Below are positions 1 to 7,221 of a DNA stretch of 7,403 nucleotides, in pieces. The position numbers and the translations under genes are program-made. The notes beneath the pieces were generated by a model. It did not search any database. It saw only the letters and a list, made by a program, of their open reading frames with translations, and had not been told where the DNA came from. Origin of the DNA: Syntrophaceae bacterium UBA5761. Its GTDB lineage: Bacteria; Desulfobacterota; Syntrophia; Syntrophales; UBA4778. Position 1 is the stretch's first letter. Each line of letters opens with the position of its first letter. The stretch covers positions 1 through 7,403 of the forward strand of contig DIEZ01000064.1 in the NCBI GenBank assembly GCA_002418885.1, given 5' to 3'.

Positions 1-33
1 GACGGGTGCTGCAGACTAAGTGAAAATGAAGGA

Positions 34-70
34 CAAAGAAAAGGGCCGGTCTGCCCGGCCCTTTTCTTTG
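34..70 (-). terminator. Intrinsic terminator after the catabolic operon (symmetrical, could work both ways)
   Basis: Positions 34-49 and 55-70 form a perfect 16-bp inverted repeat around a 5-nt loop (50-54). The inner stem is GC-rich (GGGCCGG/CCGGCCC). The outer arms are A-rich on the 5' side and T-rich on the 3' side, so either strand yields a GC hairpin followed by a U-rich run (CCCTTTTCTTT). It lies 38 bases past the stop codon of the beta-keto acid cleavage enzyme, where the leftward three-gene operon should end. The symmetry means it could also end a rightward gene arriving from beyond base 1. The seen structure is strong; function is inferred. Confidence 0.88.
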
Positions 71-108
71 AATGTTTAACTCAAAACTGAAACCAGGCAA
101 AAGAAACT

Positions 109-1032
109 TTAATAATTTACCTTGTCGATTCCTTTCAACCCCAATATCTTTCTCGCCTCACTCGATGTCGCCGGTTCGATGCCGAACTCACGTGCGATAC
201 GGACGATCTTGGCAACCTGCTCGGCGTTGCTCTTAGCCATCCTGCCCTTTTCGAGGTACAGGTTGTCCTCCAGGCCGACGCGCGCGTTTCCGCCGATGAG
301 AAGCGACTGCGTGCAGATGGGAAACTGCGCCCGCCCCGCCACACACACGGAAAACTCAAAGTCGCCGATCAACTCCCGGGCATAATCCACGAGGAAGAGA
401 AGGTTCCTGGCACTCGGGGTTATCCCGCCCAGGACACCCATCACGAACTGAATGTAGACCGGCTTCTTCACGTAGCCCCTCTCAAGCATGAAGGCGATGT
501 TGTTGACCATCCCGGAATCGTAGACCTCAAACTCCGGCTTTGTGCCGTTCTCGTTGAATATCCGGGCAAAACCCTTCATGGACTTGAAGGTGTTCGGGAA
601 GATGTAGTCCTCCGTCATTGCAAGGTACTTGCTCTCCCAGTCGAACTTGAAATTCTTGTACCTCTCCAGGGCATGGAATAGGGCGAAGTTGACCGAACCG
701 GCGTTGAAGGAGGCTAATTCTGGTTTTAAAGTAGACACGGCGATGAGACGCTGCTCCGCCGTCATCCCAAGACCGCCACCGGTCGTGATGCAAACCACCA
801 TGTCACACCTGCTCTTGATTCGGGTGACGGCCTCCCTGAATACGTTCACATCCGGGGTCGGCTGCCCCGTCTGGGGGTCGCGGGCATGTATGTGGCAAAC
901 GGCAGCCCCCGCCTCATAGGCACGGACTGCGTCTTCGGCAATCTCCTGCGGGGTAACCGGTAGATACTCGGACATGCCAGGCGTGTGAATGCTGCCCGTG
1001 ATGGCCGCGGTTATGATTGCTTTTTCTTTCAT
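109..1032 (-). CDS. Beta-keto acid cleavage enzyme (BKACE / DUF849 family)
   Basis: This 307-residue protein is full length for the BKACE family, Zn-dependent TIM-barrel enzymes that condense a beta-keto acid with acetyl-CoA and split the product into acetoacetate and a shorter acyl-CoA. The founding member cleaves 3-keto-5-aminohexanoate in lysine fermentation. Visible hallmarks are the metal-binding HIHARD motif (His47, His49), the glycine-rich ITTGGG strand (82-87), QFVMGVLGG (195-203) and RVGLEDN (251-257). In the last, Arg251, Glu255 and Asp256 have the spacing of Arg226/Glu230/Asp231 in the characterised Kce enzyme, Glu being the third zinc ligand. The ATG start is supported by AAAGGAG eight bases upstream. 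It is the third gene of the operon, 31 bp after the HpaB-like gene and just before the terminator. BKACE members use many substrates (amino-keto, betaine-derived and simple keto acids), so the lysine-specific name kce is not justified. Confidence 0.95.
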   Translation of the reverse strand: MKEKAIITAAITGSIHTPGMSEYLPVTPQEIAEDAVRAYEAGAAVCHIHARDPQTGQPTPDVNVFREAVTRIKSRCDMVVCITTGGGLGMTAEQRLIAVSTLKPELASFNAGSVNFALFHALERYKNFKFDWESKYLAMTEDYIFPNTFKSMKGFARIFNENGTKPEFEVYDSGMVNNIAFMLERGYVKKPVYIQFVMGVLGGITPSARNLLFLVDYARELIGDFEFSVCVAGRAQFPICTQSLLIGGNARVGLEDNLYLEKGRMAKSNAEQVAKIVRIAREFGIEPATSSEARKILGLKGIDKVNY

Positions 1033-1063
1033 CTGCTGAACTCCTTTCGTTTTTGTATTTCTT

Positions 1064-2524
1064 TTAAGGTGCGATACCAGCGAGCCTTTCGGCTGCTCTC
1101 CGGTCGCGTTTCAGGTCTGTCATGAGCCGAAAGTTCAAACGCTGAGTTGCCGGAGGTCCTGCTGCGATGACAGAAAGAATCGGTGTCATAGAGGCAAGGC
1201 CTGAAAGGGATTCACAAAGCCGGGCCATCTTCAATCTATCCTCGACATCGATGCCGTCCCGGCCTTTGTGGTATTTCCGGAGAAGGTCGCCGACCTTTGG
1301 TATCCTTAAGTCCCGATTGCTCGGTCTGGTTACGAGGATTCCCCCTCCTATGTCGGCAAGTTTCTGTGCTGTTCGCAGGATCGCATCGTTCATGTAAATC
1401 TTCGCGGCATTGATAATCATGGTGTCCGGGAGAGGCACGCCGGAGGCCGTGTCGGTAGAATGTGCCGATGCACCGGCAACAAGACCGTAAATAGTTTCCG
1501 CGTCGACGCTCATGTCGATGAGTTTTTCCTGGATGTGTGATTTTGACGAGACGCCGTTGTAATCGGCCATGGCCGACGCGGCGCCGATGCACAGATCTAT
1601 GTAGCCGCACCGGCAGGAGGAGGAGGCCAGACGCTGAAAATCGGAGAAACGGTGAACAAGGTCGCGGCATGGCTTCCATTCACCGCACAGAAAAACCCGA
1701 TCCCAGGGAACGAAGACGTGATCAAAAAGTATGTGAGCGCTTTGATGCATCCCGAACGTTGCGTTGCCGATGTCTTCGTGATCCATGGCCTCAAACTTTG
1801 CGTTGATGCAGGAGGAGTCGTTAACATGGACGACGCCCTCGGCATCACCTGGAACGGCAAAGGCCACCGCATATGGTTCTTCGTCTGGTCCCAATGCCGA
1901 CGTAGGAACGACAAGCCTTTCATGGGCAACAGGGGCTCCGGATTGCTGAAGCTTTGCACCGTTTACGACGATGCCGTCCTTCCTCCTTTCGACGACCCTG
2001 ACGTAAAGGTCAGGGTCAGACTGACGATGGGGCGGCAGTGAACGATCACCTTTCGCATCCGTGATGTTCCCGGAAACTGCCAGGTCCTGTTCCTGAACTG
2101 CTTTCATGTAATTACGGAATCGTTGATGGTACGGAGCGGAGCACCCGGCCTTTTCCATGTCGTAGGTGACGGACCACAGAGAGTTGATGACCGCCCCGGC
2201 CACGCATCTCCCTCCAAAACACCCGCCGGTGTACCTCATCATGGCGCGCTGCAGTTTCATCCTTGCCAGGAGGTCTTCCCGGGACTGAAGGATCTTGAGA
2301 AACCGGTTGACCCTGCCACCAGTAAGGTCGCTTTCTGTAACGATAAGAGCGTGGATATCGCTATCAAGCTCGGGGTCGGATGCAAGGTCATAGGTCGCTT
2401 TCAGGGTATTGACGGCCGGTTTCATAACCGGATGGCTGTAATAGTCGCTGACTTTTTGACCGTTTATATAAACAATGGTTTTCATCGCCTGTAGGGAACG
2501 GATGTATTCATCACCGTTCATCAT
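1064..2524 (-). CDS. Divergent 4-hydroxybutyryl-CoA dehydratase-like protein (HpaB / 4-hydroxyphenylacetate 3-hydroxylase superfamily)
   Basis: With the ATG at 2522-2524 the protein has 486 residues, normal for this family; its N-terminus (MNGDEYIRSL) lines up with the start of Clostridium aminobutyricum AbfD (MTAEQYIESL). Further AbfD-like blocks are the CFGGRC region (102-107), DAKGDRSLPP (156-165), DGIVVNGAK (183-191), VPWDRVFLCGE (272-282) and IGAASAMADYNG (313-324). The family uses FAD; AbfD also has a [4Fe-4S] cluster and dehydrates 4-hydroxybutyryl-CoA to crotonyl-CoA. Compared with AbfD as I recall it, cysteines 99, 103 and 299 are retained (here C102, C107, C304), but the cluster ligand His292 is Gln297, Tyr296 is Ser301, Lys300 is Arg305, and Glu257 and Glu455 appear absent. 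Its reaction is therefore unassigned: modified dehydratase/isomerase or flavin oxygenase-like. A GTG at 2581 and an ATG at 2545 also lie in frame; 2524 was chosen by alignment and the upstream AAAGGAAG. It starts 38 bp after the acyl-CoA dehydrogenase stop. Confidence 0.9.
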   Translation of the reverse strand: MMNGDEYIRSLQAMKTIVYINGQKVSDYYSHPVMKPAVNTLKATYDLASDPELDSDIHALIVTESDLTGGRVNRFLKILQSREDLLARMKLQRAMMRYTGGCFGGRCVAGAVINSLWSVTYDMEKAGCSAPYHQRFRNYMKAVQEQDLAVSGNITDAKGDRSLPPHRQSDPDLYVRVVERRKDGIVVNGAKLQQSGAPVAHERLVVPTSALGPDEEPYAVAFAVPGDAEGVVHVNDSSCINAKFEAMDHEDIGNATFGMHQSAHILFDHVFVPWDRVFLCGEWKPCRDLVHRFSDFQRLASSSCRCGYIDLCIGAASAMADYNGVSSKSHIQEKLIDMSVDAETIYGLVAGASAHSTDTASGVPLPDTMIINAAKIYMNDAILRTAQKLADIGGGILVTRPSNRDLRIPKVGDLLRKYHKGRDGIDVEDRLKMARLCESLSGLASMTPILSVIAAGPPATQRLNFRLMTDLKRDRRAAERLAGIAP

Positions 2525-2562
2525 AGCCGGACATCTTCCTTTCATTCTCTTGTCAGAGGGGT

Positions 2563-3828
2563 TCACCAGCCCTTGACCCACATCTCATCGTCTTCATAGA
2601 CCTTTTCGTCATCCTTGTCGGCCTCCTGGGCGTCCATTTCGATCATTCTTCCGGGGTTACGCTCATTGAGAGTCTCACGATAAAACTCGTGCTGGATGAG
2701 CAAGCTCATGATCTCGTTAGTCCCGGTCCAGATCTGAATCAACCGCGCATCGCGCAACATCTTTTCGATCGGGTAGACATTCGTGTATCCTATGCCGCCC
2801 ATGATCTGCATCGACAGATTGCAGATGGTCCATGCGGCGTCGGTTGCGCATTTCTTAGCCTCACTGACGAGGCGACGTGCCGAGGGATAACCGACATCAA
2901 CGGTCCTGCCGGCTGCAAAAGTGATGGCACGGGCAGAATCGAGTAAAGTGATGGCATCGGCGACCTTGAAACTAACTCCTTGAAAACTACGGATTTTCTG
3001 TCCAAAAGCTTTTCTGCGGTCGCTGTATCGTACGGCAACTTCGAGGGCTGCTCGACCCATGCCGAGCGATGCACCGGCAGACGTCAAACGTTCAGGGATC
3101 ATCATCCGGTTGAAGATTTTGGCGCCTTCGTTCAAACCACCGATGAGGTTTGACTCCGGGACTTTGACGTCCCTGAAAAGGATGCGGCCGGTGCCCCCGC
3201 CGCGCGTCCCAAGGAGACCATACAGATGCTTGACTTCTACACCCTTGCGGTCTTTCTCGATCAGCAAGAGGCTTATCCGTTCGTTAGGTCCGCCGGAAGG
3301 ATTGGTGTTGCAATAAACGATAAAGAAGTCGGCCCCCTCCGCCGCCACGACAAACCGCTTCTGTCCCCGGACGGTGAAATGTCCGTTCTTGTATTCGGCG
3401 CGCGTAGTAGCACCGAAAAAGTCCGAGCCGCCTCTCGGCTCGGTCAGTGCCTCCGCCGAAATAATGTCGCCCTTCAGCATAGGGACAAGGAAGTTTTTCT
3501 TCTGCTCTTCCGTGCCGAAGATATAGAGCGCTTCACCGACGATAGACGGCATGGCGAAGGCGCAGCCGAGCGCCGTGCCCAGAACGCCGATCTCTTCAAG
3601 GGCTGCGATCTCGCCTGTCCAGTTGAGACCTCTACCGCCAAGCTCCCTCGGAAACCTCAGGCCGAGAAGGTTTTTGTTTCCTAGGGTTTTAACGAATTCC
3701 CGCGGATAACGGATCTCGTCGCGGTCGAGTTTTTTTGTCAGTTCGGGCGATACCTCGTTCTTAACGAATTCTCTGGCTTCGTGCTTTACTGCCTTCTCTT
3801 CCTCGGTCAACAAGACGTCCGGCAACAT
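2563..3828 (-). CDS. Acyl-CoA dehydrogenase, FAD-dependent (isovaleryl-CoA dehydrogenase-like catalytic base position)
   Basis: This 421-residue protein is a cytoplasmic flavoenzyme that introduces an alpha,beta double bond into an acyl-CoA, passing electrons to electron-transfer flavoprotein. Domain order is normal: helical N-terminal domain (about 6-120), beta domain with ALTEPRGGSDF (127-137), and C-terminal helical domain with DRRKAFGQKI (270-279), QIMGGIGYT (341-349) and YPIEKMLRDARLIQIW (352-367). In medium-chain enzymes the base is the Glu of YEGT; here that site is Thr368 (WTGT). Glu246 in PERL matches the base position of isovaleryl-CoA and long-chain dehydrogenases, so it is the likely base. 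A charged tail follows the fold (about 395-421, rich in Asp/Glu). The ATG is preceded by AGGAG with 7-nt spacing. It is the first gene behind the sigma-54 promoter at 3891-3906. Substrate is not predictable; branched or substituted acyl-CoAs are possible. Confidence 0.96.
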   Translation of the reverse strand: MLPDVLLTEEEKAVKHEAREFVKNEVSPELTKKLDRDEIRYPREFVKTLGNKNLLGLRFPRELGGRGLNWTGEIAALEEIGVLGTALGCAFAMPSIVGEALYIFGTEEQKKNFLVPMLKGDIISAEALTEPRGGSDFFGATTRAEYKNGHFTVRGQKRFVVAAEGADFFIVYCNTNPSGGPNERISLLLIEKDRKGVEVKHLYGLLGTRGGGTGRILFRDVKVPESNLIGGLNEGAKIFNRMMIPERLTSAGASLGMGRAALEVAVRYSDRRKAFGQKIRSFQGVSFKVADAITLLDSARAITFAAGRTVDVGYPSARRLVSEAKKCATDAAWTICNLSMQIMGGIGYTNVYPIEKMLRDARLIQIWTGTNEIMSLLIQHEFYRETLNERNPGRMIEMDAQEADKDDEKVYEDDEMWVKGW

Positions 3829-3835
3829 AGCGCAT

Positions 3836-3840
3836 CTCCT
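3836..3840 (-). promoter_or_regulatory. Ribosome binding site of the acyl-CoA dehydrogenase gene
   Basis: On the minus strand AGGAG stands seven bases before the ATG at 3826-3828. This is near-ideal and fixes the start of the operon's first gene. Confidence 0.85.
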
Positions 3841-3890
3841 TCCAAGAAATTGTGGACAGTTCGTTTTAATGTCTTATTGACAAATTTACT

Positions 3891-3906
3891 TGCAGAAAGG
3901 GTGCCA
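3891..3906 (-). promoter_or_regulatory. Sigma-54 (-24/-12) promoter of the three-gene operon
   Basis: Read on the minus strand the sequence is TGGCACCCTTTCTGCA. The sigma-54 consensus is TGGCAC, five bases, then TTGCA/T. The match is perfect at TGGCAC, the spacing is exact, and CTGCA differs from TTGCA by one base; the invariant GG and GC are both present. Transcription would start near 3880, giving a leader of about 52 nt before the acyl-CoA dehydrogenase ATG. The site begins ten bases beyond the stop codon of the sigma-54 activator encoded immediately upstream on the same strand, so promoter and likely activator are neighbours. No hairpin terminator is visible between the activator stop and this promoter, so read-through from the activator gene is also possible. 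Confidence 0.87.
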
Positions 3907-3915
3907 GACAGGTAC

Positions 3916-6900
3916 TCAATCTGCGTTCTTTCGTATAGTAATGCCGTGCTTTTTCATCTTGTGAATGAGGGTGGTCCTCTTGAGGCCAAGGAGAGACGAG
4001 GCACCGTCTTTACCCCCTACTTTTCCGCGGGAAATTTCCAGAGCATGGAGGATATGATGCTTTTCAGCCTCCTTGAGGTTCACGGACCGTGCCGTGTTCT
4101 CAGTCCGCTGAGGGTTTGAGTTGAGTCCCGCGAAACGTATCTTGGGTCCCCCAAGAATCACGCTCCTTTCAATCACGTTTGCAAGCTCTCGGACGTTTCC
4201 GGGCCAGGAATATGTCATTAGTTTTTCCATTTCCGCCCCTGGGATTCCCTGGTAATGACGGTTGTACTGGGCGCAGAATAGGTTGAAAAAATGAACGGCG
4301 AGCGCCGGGACGTCTTCCTTTCTCTCCCTCAAAGGGGATACGAAAATCGGGAAAACATTGAGGCGGAAGAAAAGGTCCGAGCGAAAATTGCCCTTTTCGA
4401 CTTCTTGAGAAAGGTCTTTGTTCGTTGCGACGATCAAGCGAAAATCGGAATAAAGTGTTTTTGTTCCCCCGACGCGTTGGAACTCCTTTTCCTGAAGTAT
4501 GCGCAGCAGTCTGCTCTGTGTTGAGAGAGGTAATTCCGATACCTCGTCGAGGAAGATCGTTCCGCCGTTAGCGAGCTCGAATCGCCCGGGCTTCATCTGG
4601 TTTGCTCCGGTGAAGGCCCCCTTTTCGTGGCCGAAAAGCTCGCTATCGATCAACGTGTCCGGTAAGGCGGCACAGTTGACCCGGATAAAAGGCCCCTCGC
4701 AGCGATCACTTCCCCGGTGGATAGCCCTGGCAACCAATTCCTTGCCCACCCCCGTTTCTCCTGTAATAAGGACCGTAGATTTCGTCGGTGCTACTTTGCG
4801 GATCAGTTGATGCAAGTTTCTTATTGCTTCGGCGGAGCCGATGATCTCACCAAAAGGTCGGAATTCTTCCTTTTCTTCCTGGTAATAGCGTTTTTCCTCG
4901 ATCAGTCTTTTATTCAGTTGCGCGATCTCGTCATGCGCCTGTGCACGGTCTATGGAGACAGCGATTTGAGACGCGAGCGCGGACAGCAGTCTAATCCTGT
5001 TGGGAGTGACTTCTAATGAAAAAAAGCGGCTATCTTGGTAGAGTACGCCTATCAACCGCTTCCCTAGCAGCAGGGGTGTAATGATGATCTTGCGAACTTC
5101 GATCGTCGATTCCTCGAATTTTTCGTACTGAATCACGTTGTCTTCGCCGCTCTTAGCTGCCTGCCGGATCCGGTCCATGGCCTCCTTGAAGCTTTCAGCC
5201 GTTAGATGTTCTTTGGTCAGATTCCTCGAAGCGGCGATCTTCAAGTCCGAAGAGTTATCATCCACGATAAACAGGACGGCCCGCTCTGCACCGGTAAGCC
5301 TGGAAATGGAGGTGATGATGTTTGTCAGCAGTTGTTCTGTGCTTTTCTGGTTCGTCAGTGCTTCCCCCATCTCGATCACGAGGTCGTAAAGACGGTTTTC
5401 TGAAGAAAAGTCTTCACTGCGAATCAGGTGCTGCAAATCGGGGGGAAAGGCAGCCTTGGCCGTGTGTTTCAGGAATTTCCAGGCTTTACTGGCGTAATCT
5501 TCGGCCTGTGCCCATTTGCCGGCTTCAAGACAAAGCCGGGCGATGTCGAGGCGTACCTTGGCAAGTAAAAGGAGGGCGCCTACCTGTTCGAGGGATTTTT
5601 CGATCTCCATCAATTCTGCAACCCGGTCTTTTGTTTTTCGACCGTCTTCAAGGTATTTGATCTGAAGCCTGCGGACGACACCGCGGAGTTGAGGATTCAT
5701 CCTTTCCTTCGGGATTTCGCTGAGAAATTGGATGACGGGGTTAAGTTCAACAGGGGATATCCCTGCTTTGTAAAGGATGAAGCCGGGCTCAAAGATATGT
5801 GAGGCATTTAGGGTATGATACCAGCTGGACTTTTGCAGCTTGTACAGCACCTTGAAGTGTTCGGCAGCACGGTCATACCGGCCCTCCTGACATTCGATGT
5901 TCGAAAGACCGATGCCGGCCATCAGTTCAGCCATCGGGATGGATTCACGACGGGATATTTCCAGTGATTTTTCGAAATAAGCCCGGCTGTCCTTGAGCTG
6001 ACCCATTTCCAAGCGAATTAGGCCTGTGTTAGCCAACGAAAATGAAACCAGGGGCCAGTTATCATTCTTCAGTGTCAGGTTGTAGATTGTTTCGGAGATT
6101 CCAAGGGCGCGCTGCGTCATGCCAACATGGGTGTAACATTGCGAAATGTGAAGTCCCGTGATAAGTGAGAAATCGTCGTCCTTCATTTGGTCGATTTCGC
6201 CTATGGATTCCTCATAAAGTTGGAGGGCTTTCGAAATGTTGCCCCTGATCCAGTGAGATAGTCCGCGAAGCTGCAATCCCAACCTCTGAAGGTCGGCGTC
6301 TTCCACCCTCCTGATCATCTCCCATGCTTCGTCAAATTGGGCGATGGCCTGGTCGTACTGGAAGCACATCCAGCAGTTTTGACCGATAAGGAGTTCCAAT
6401 AAAGCTTGAGAGCGAATGTCCTCGTTTTGAACGGCGGATTGCTTGGCCATCAAGAGCCAGGGTTTCACCTTCTTGATATCCGGGTGGAGTAACGATAGAG
6501 ACGCCCTGCGCTCCACAGCGTTAATCATGATTCGATAAGTTTCCCGTGAGGGTTTTAAGCCGGCCTGAAAGATCTTTTTTTCCAGGAATTCCAGCAGATT
6601 ATCGTAGAATCTAATCGACGACGCCGTCCGATGTTTCTTTTCTTCATGGACCGCCGCTTTTAGTACGATTTTGAGGTCCGACTCGCACAGCCCGGCCAGA
6701 ATGCACACCCCAGCGATTATTAAATTGTTTTCCTCCGTGTCAGGTAAGGCTCGTGTCAGGATATTTACTGCATCTCTGTAATAATTGATCATTTCTTCGC
6801 CAGGGATGGACGCCACGAGAGCATCTCTGGGAAAAGCTGGCGTCCAGGCATACATGCCTTTGACGTTGCAGACAGGGGAAATCCATTGTTTCCGCTCGAG

Positions 6901-7047
6901 GAAAGAGATTACCGTCAAGAGGTGAGAAGGAAGAACGTCGGTGTTCGATAACCAATCGATGGAAAAGACATTCTGAAAGGCGACGAATCGATAAAGGGTT
7001 GTTCTTTCATCAGGTGAGAACTCTGAAAAAAATGCTTTTGACTTCAA
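3916..7047 (-). CDS. Sigma-54-dependent transcriptional activator with winged-helix-like, TPR, GAF, AAA+ and Fis-type HTH regions
   Basis: From the TTG at 7047 this is 1043 residues. An N-terminal winged-helix-like segment (about 5-70) precedes a long helical, TPR-rich region (about 130-530; [47 protein letters not shown]). A GAF domain (about 552-703) and a short coiled coil (about 703-733) lead into the AAA+ sigma-54 contact domain (about 733-965), with Walker A GETGVGKE (763-770), GAFTGA (810-815), Walker B GGTIFLDE (828-835), FRSDLFFRL (888-896) and SWPGNVREL (947-955). A Fis-like HTH ([18 protein letters not shown]) ends the protein. All ATPase motifs are intact. No receiver domain is seen, so control is probably by ligand or protein binding to GAF/TPR. 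The frame stays open to a TTG at 7152 with in-frame ATGs at 7143 and 7134, but those lie inside an inverted-repeat element. The TTG at 7047 has AGAGG at 7-nt spacing and is preferred. Its likely target is the adjacent sigma-54 operon. Confidence 0.92.
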   Translation of the reverse strand: MKSKAFFSEFSPDERTTLYRFVAFQNVFSIDWLSNTDVLPSHLLTVISFLERKQWISPVCNVKGMYAWTPAFPRDALVASIPGEEMINYYRDAVNILTRALPDTEENNLIIAGVCILAGLCESDLKIVLKAAVHEEKKHRTASSIRFYDNLLEFLEKKIFQAGLKPSRETYRIMINAVERRASLSLLHPDIKKVKPWLLMAKQSAVQNEDIRSQALLELLIGQNCWMCFQYDQAIAQFDEAWEMIRRVEDADLQRLGLQLRGLSHWIRGNISKALQLYEESIGEIDQMKDDDFSLITGLHISQCYTHVGMTQRALGISETIYNLTLKNDNWPLVSFSLANTGLIRLEMGQLKDSRAYFEKSLEISRRESIPMAELMAGIGLSNIECQEGRYDRAAEHFKVLYKLQKSSWYHTLNASHIFEPGFILYKAGISPVELNPVIQFLSEIPKERMNPQLRGVVRRLQIKYLEDGRKTKDRVAELMEIEKSLEQVGALLLLAKVRLDIARLCLEAGKWAQAEDYASKAWKFLKHTAKAAFPPDLQHLIRSEDFSSENRLYDLVIEMGEALTNQKSTEQLLTNIITSISRLTGAERAVLFIVDDNSSDLKIAASRNLTKEHLTAESFKEAMDRIRQAAKSGEDNVIQYEKFEESTIEVRKIIITPLLLGKRLIGVLYQDSRFFSLEVTPNRIRLLSALASQIAVSIDRAQAHDEIAQLNKRLIEEKRYYQEEKEEFRPFGEIIGSAEAIRNLHQLIRKVAPTKSTVLITGETGVGKELVARAIHRGSDRCEGPFIRVNCAALPDTLIDSELFGHEKGAFTGANQMKPGRFELANGGTIFLDEVSELPLSTQSRLLRILQEKEFQRVGGTKTLYSDFRLIVATNKDLSQEVEKGNFRSDLFFRLNVFPIFVSPLRERKEDVPALAVHFFNLFCAQYNRHYQGIPGAEMEKLMTYSWPGNVRELANVIERSVILGGPKIRFAGLNSNPQRTENTARSVNLKEAEKHHILHALEISRGKVGGKDGASSLLGLKRTTLIHKMKKHGITIRKNAD

Positions 7048-7054
7048 TCGCAAG

Positions 7055-7061
7055 CCTCTTT
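7055..7061 (-). promoter_or_regulatory. Ribosome binding site supporting a TTG start for the sigma-54 activator
   Basis: The minus strand reads AAAGAGG, ending seven bases before the TTG at 7045-7047. The upstream in-frame ATGs at 7143 and 7134 have no comparable purine-rich site at proper distance. This site is the main reason for choosing the shorter reading frame, which begins outside the inverted-repeat element. A second TTG at 7053 is only one base from the AGAGG and is unlikely. Confidence 0.55.
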
Positions 7062-7091
7062 CAGGTCTTTTTTTAGTTAGATTTGACGCCC

Positions 7092-7208
7092 TCGTAAAAA
7101 GTCCAAAAACGTTATGCCGGATCCGATCCAGCATCCAGAACATATTGAACAAACTGGATTCCGGCGTTCGCCGGAATGACGAAAGTGGTAATTCTCGACT
7201 TTTTACGA
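7092..7208. mobile_element. MITE-like element with 12-bp perfect terminal inverted repeats and an internal palindrome
   Basis: TCGTAAAAAGTC at 7092-7103 is the exact reverse complement of GACTTTTTACGA at 7197-7208, bounding a 117-bp unit too small to encode a transposase. Inside, 7158-7177 is a hairpin sequence with arms ATTCCGGCG and CGCCGGAAT around TT. Short, non-autonomous elements with such ends and palindromes are common in Desulfobacterota and other environmental bacteria (general knowledge; the family was not identified by search). No clear target-site duplication is visible. The element lies between the predicted sigma-70 promoter and the preferred start of the sigma-54 activator, so it would be transcribed as part of that gene's leader. 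It also supplies the in-frame ATGs at 7143 and 7134. Confidence 0.72.
7158..7177. repeat. Perfect 9-bp inverted repeat (ATTCCGGCG-TT-CGCCGGAAT)
   Basis: The two 9-base arms pair exactly with a 2-base centre, so the folded hairpin would have a somewhat larger loop after opening the last pair. It is the core of the 117-bp inverted-repeat element. Read from the activator's promoter it would form a GC-rich hairpin in the leader RNA. It has no following T-run on the minus strand, so it is not a typical terminator. Confidence 0.8.
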
Positions 7209-7221
7209 ACCTTACAAAGAT

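Noticed and set aside
1..33. Possible C-terminal tail of a rightward gene
   Set aside because: Stops exist in two plus-strand frames, but fewer than eight codons are visible, so no coding claim can be made.
109..1032. Naming the BKACE gene as lysine-fermentation kce
   Set aside because: The metal and catalytic residues are general to the family, and no other lysine-fermentation genes (aminomutases, kdd, kal) are in the window.
1652..2041. Plus-strand open frame of 129 codons
   Set aside because: It lies wholly antisense to the HpaB/AbfD-like gene, has no recognisable family features and no ribosome site, while the minus-strand protein has clear family motifs along the same stretch.
2522..2581. 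Longer HpaB-like gene starting at GTG 2581 or ATG 2545
   Set aside because: The added residues do not match the N-terminus of related proteins, the GTG start would overlap the acyl-CoA dehydrogenase end, and a purine-rich AAAGGAAG precedes the ATG at 2524.
3226..3684. Plus-strand open frame of 152 codons
   Set aside because: Antisense to the conserved middle of the acyl-CoA dehydrogenase. Its composition is typical of a shadow frame in GC-moderate coding DNA.
3781..4119. Plus-strand open frame of 112 codons crossing the sigma-54 promoter
   Set aside because: It overlaps the start of one real gene and the end of another antisense; the sequence between them is explained by promoter and ribosome site.
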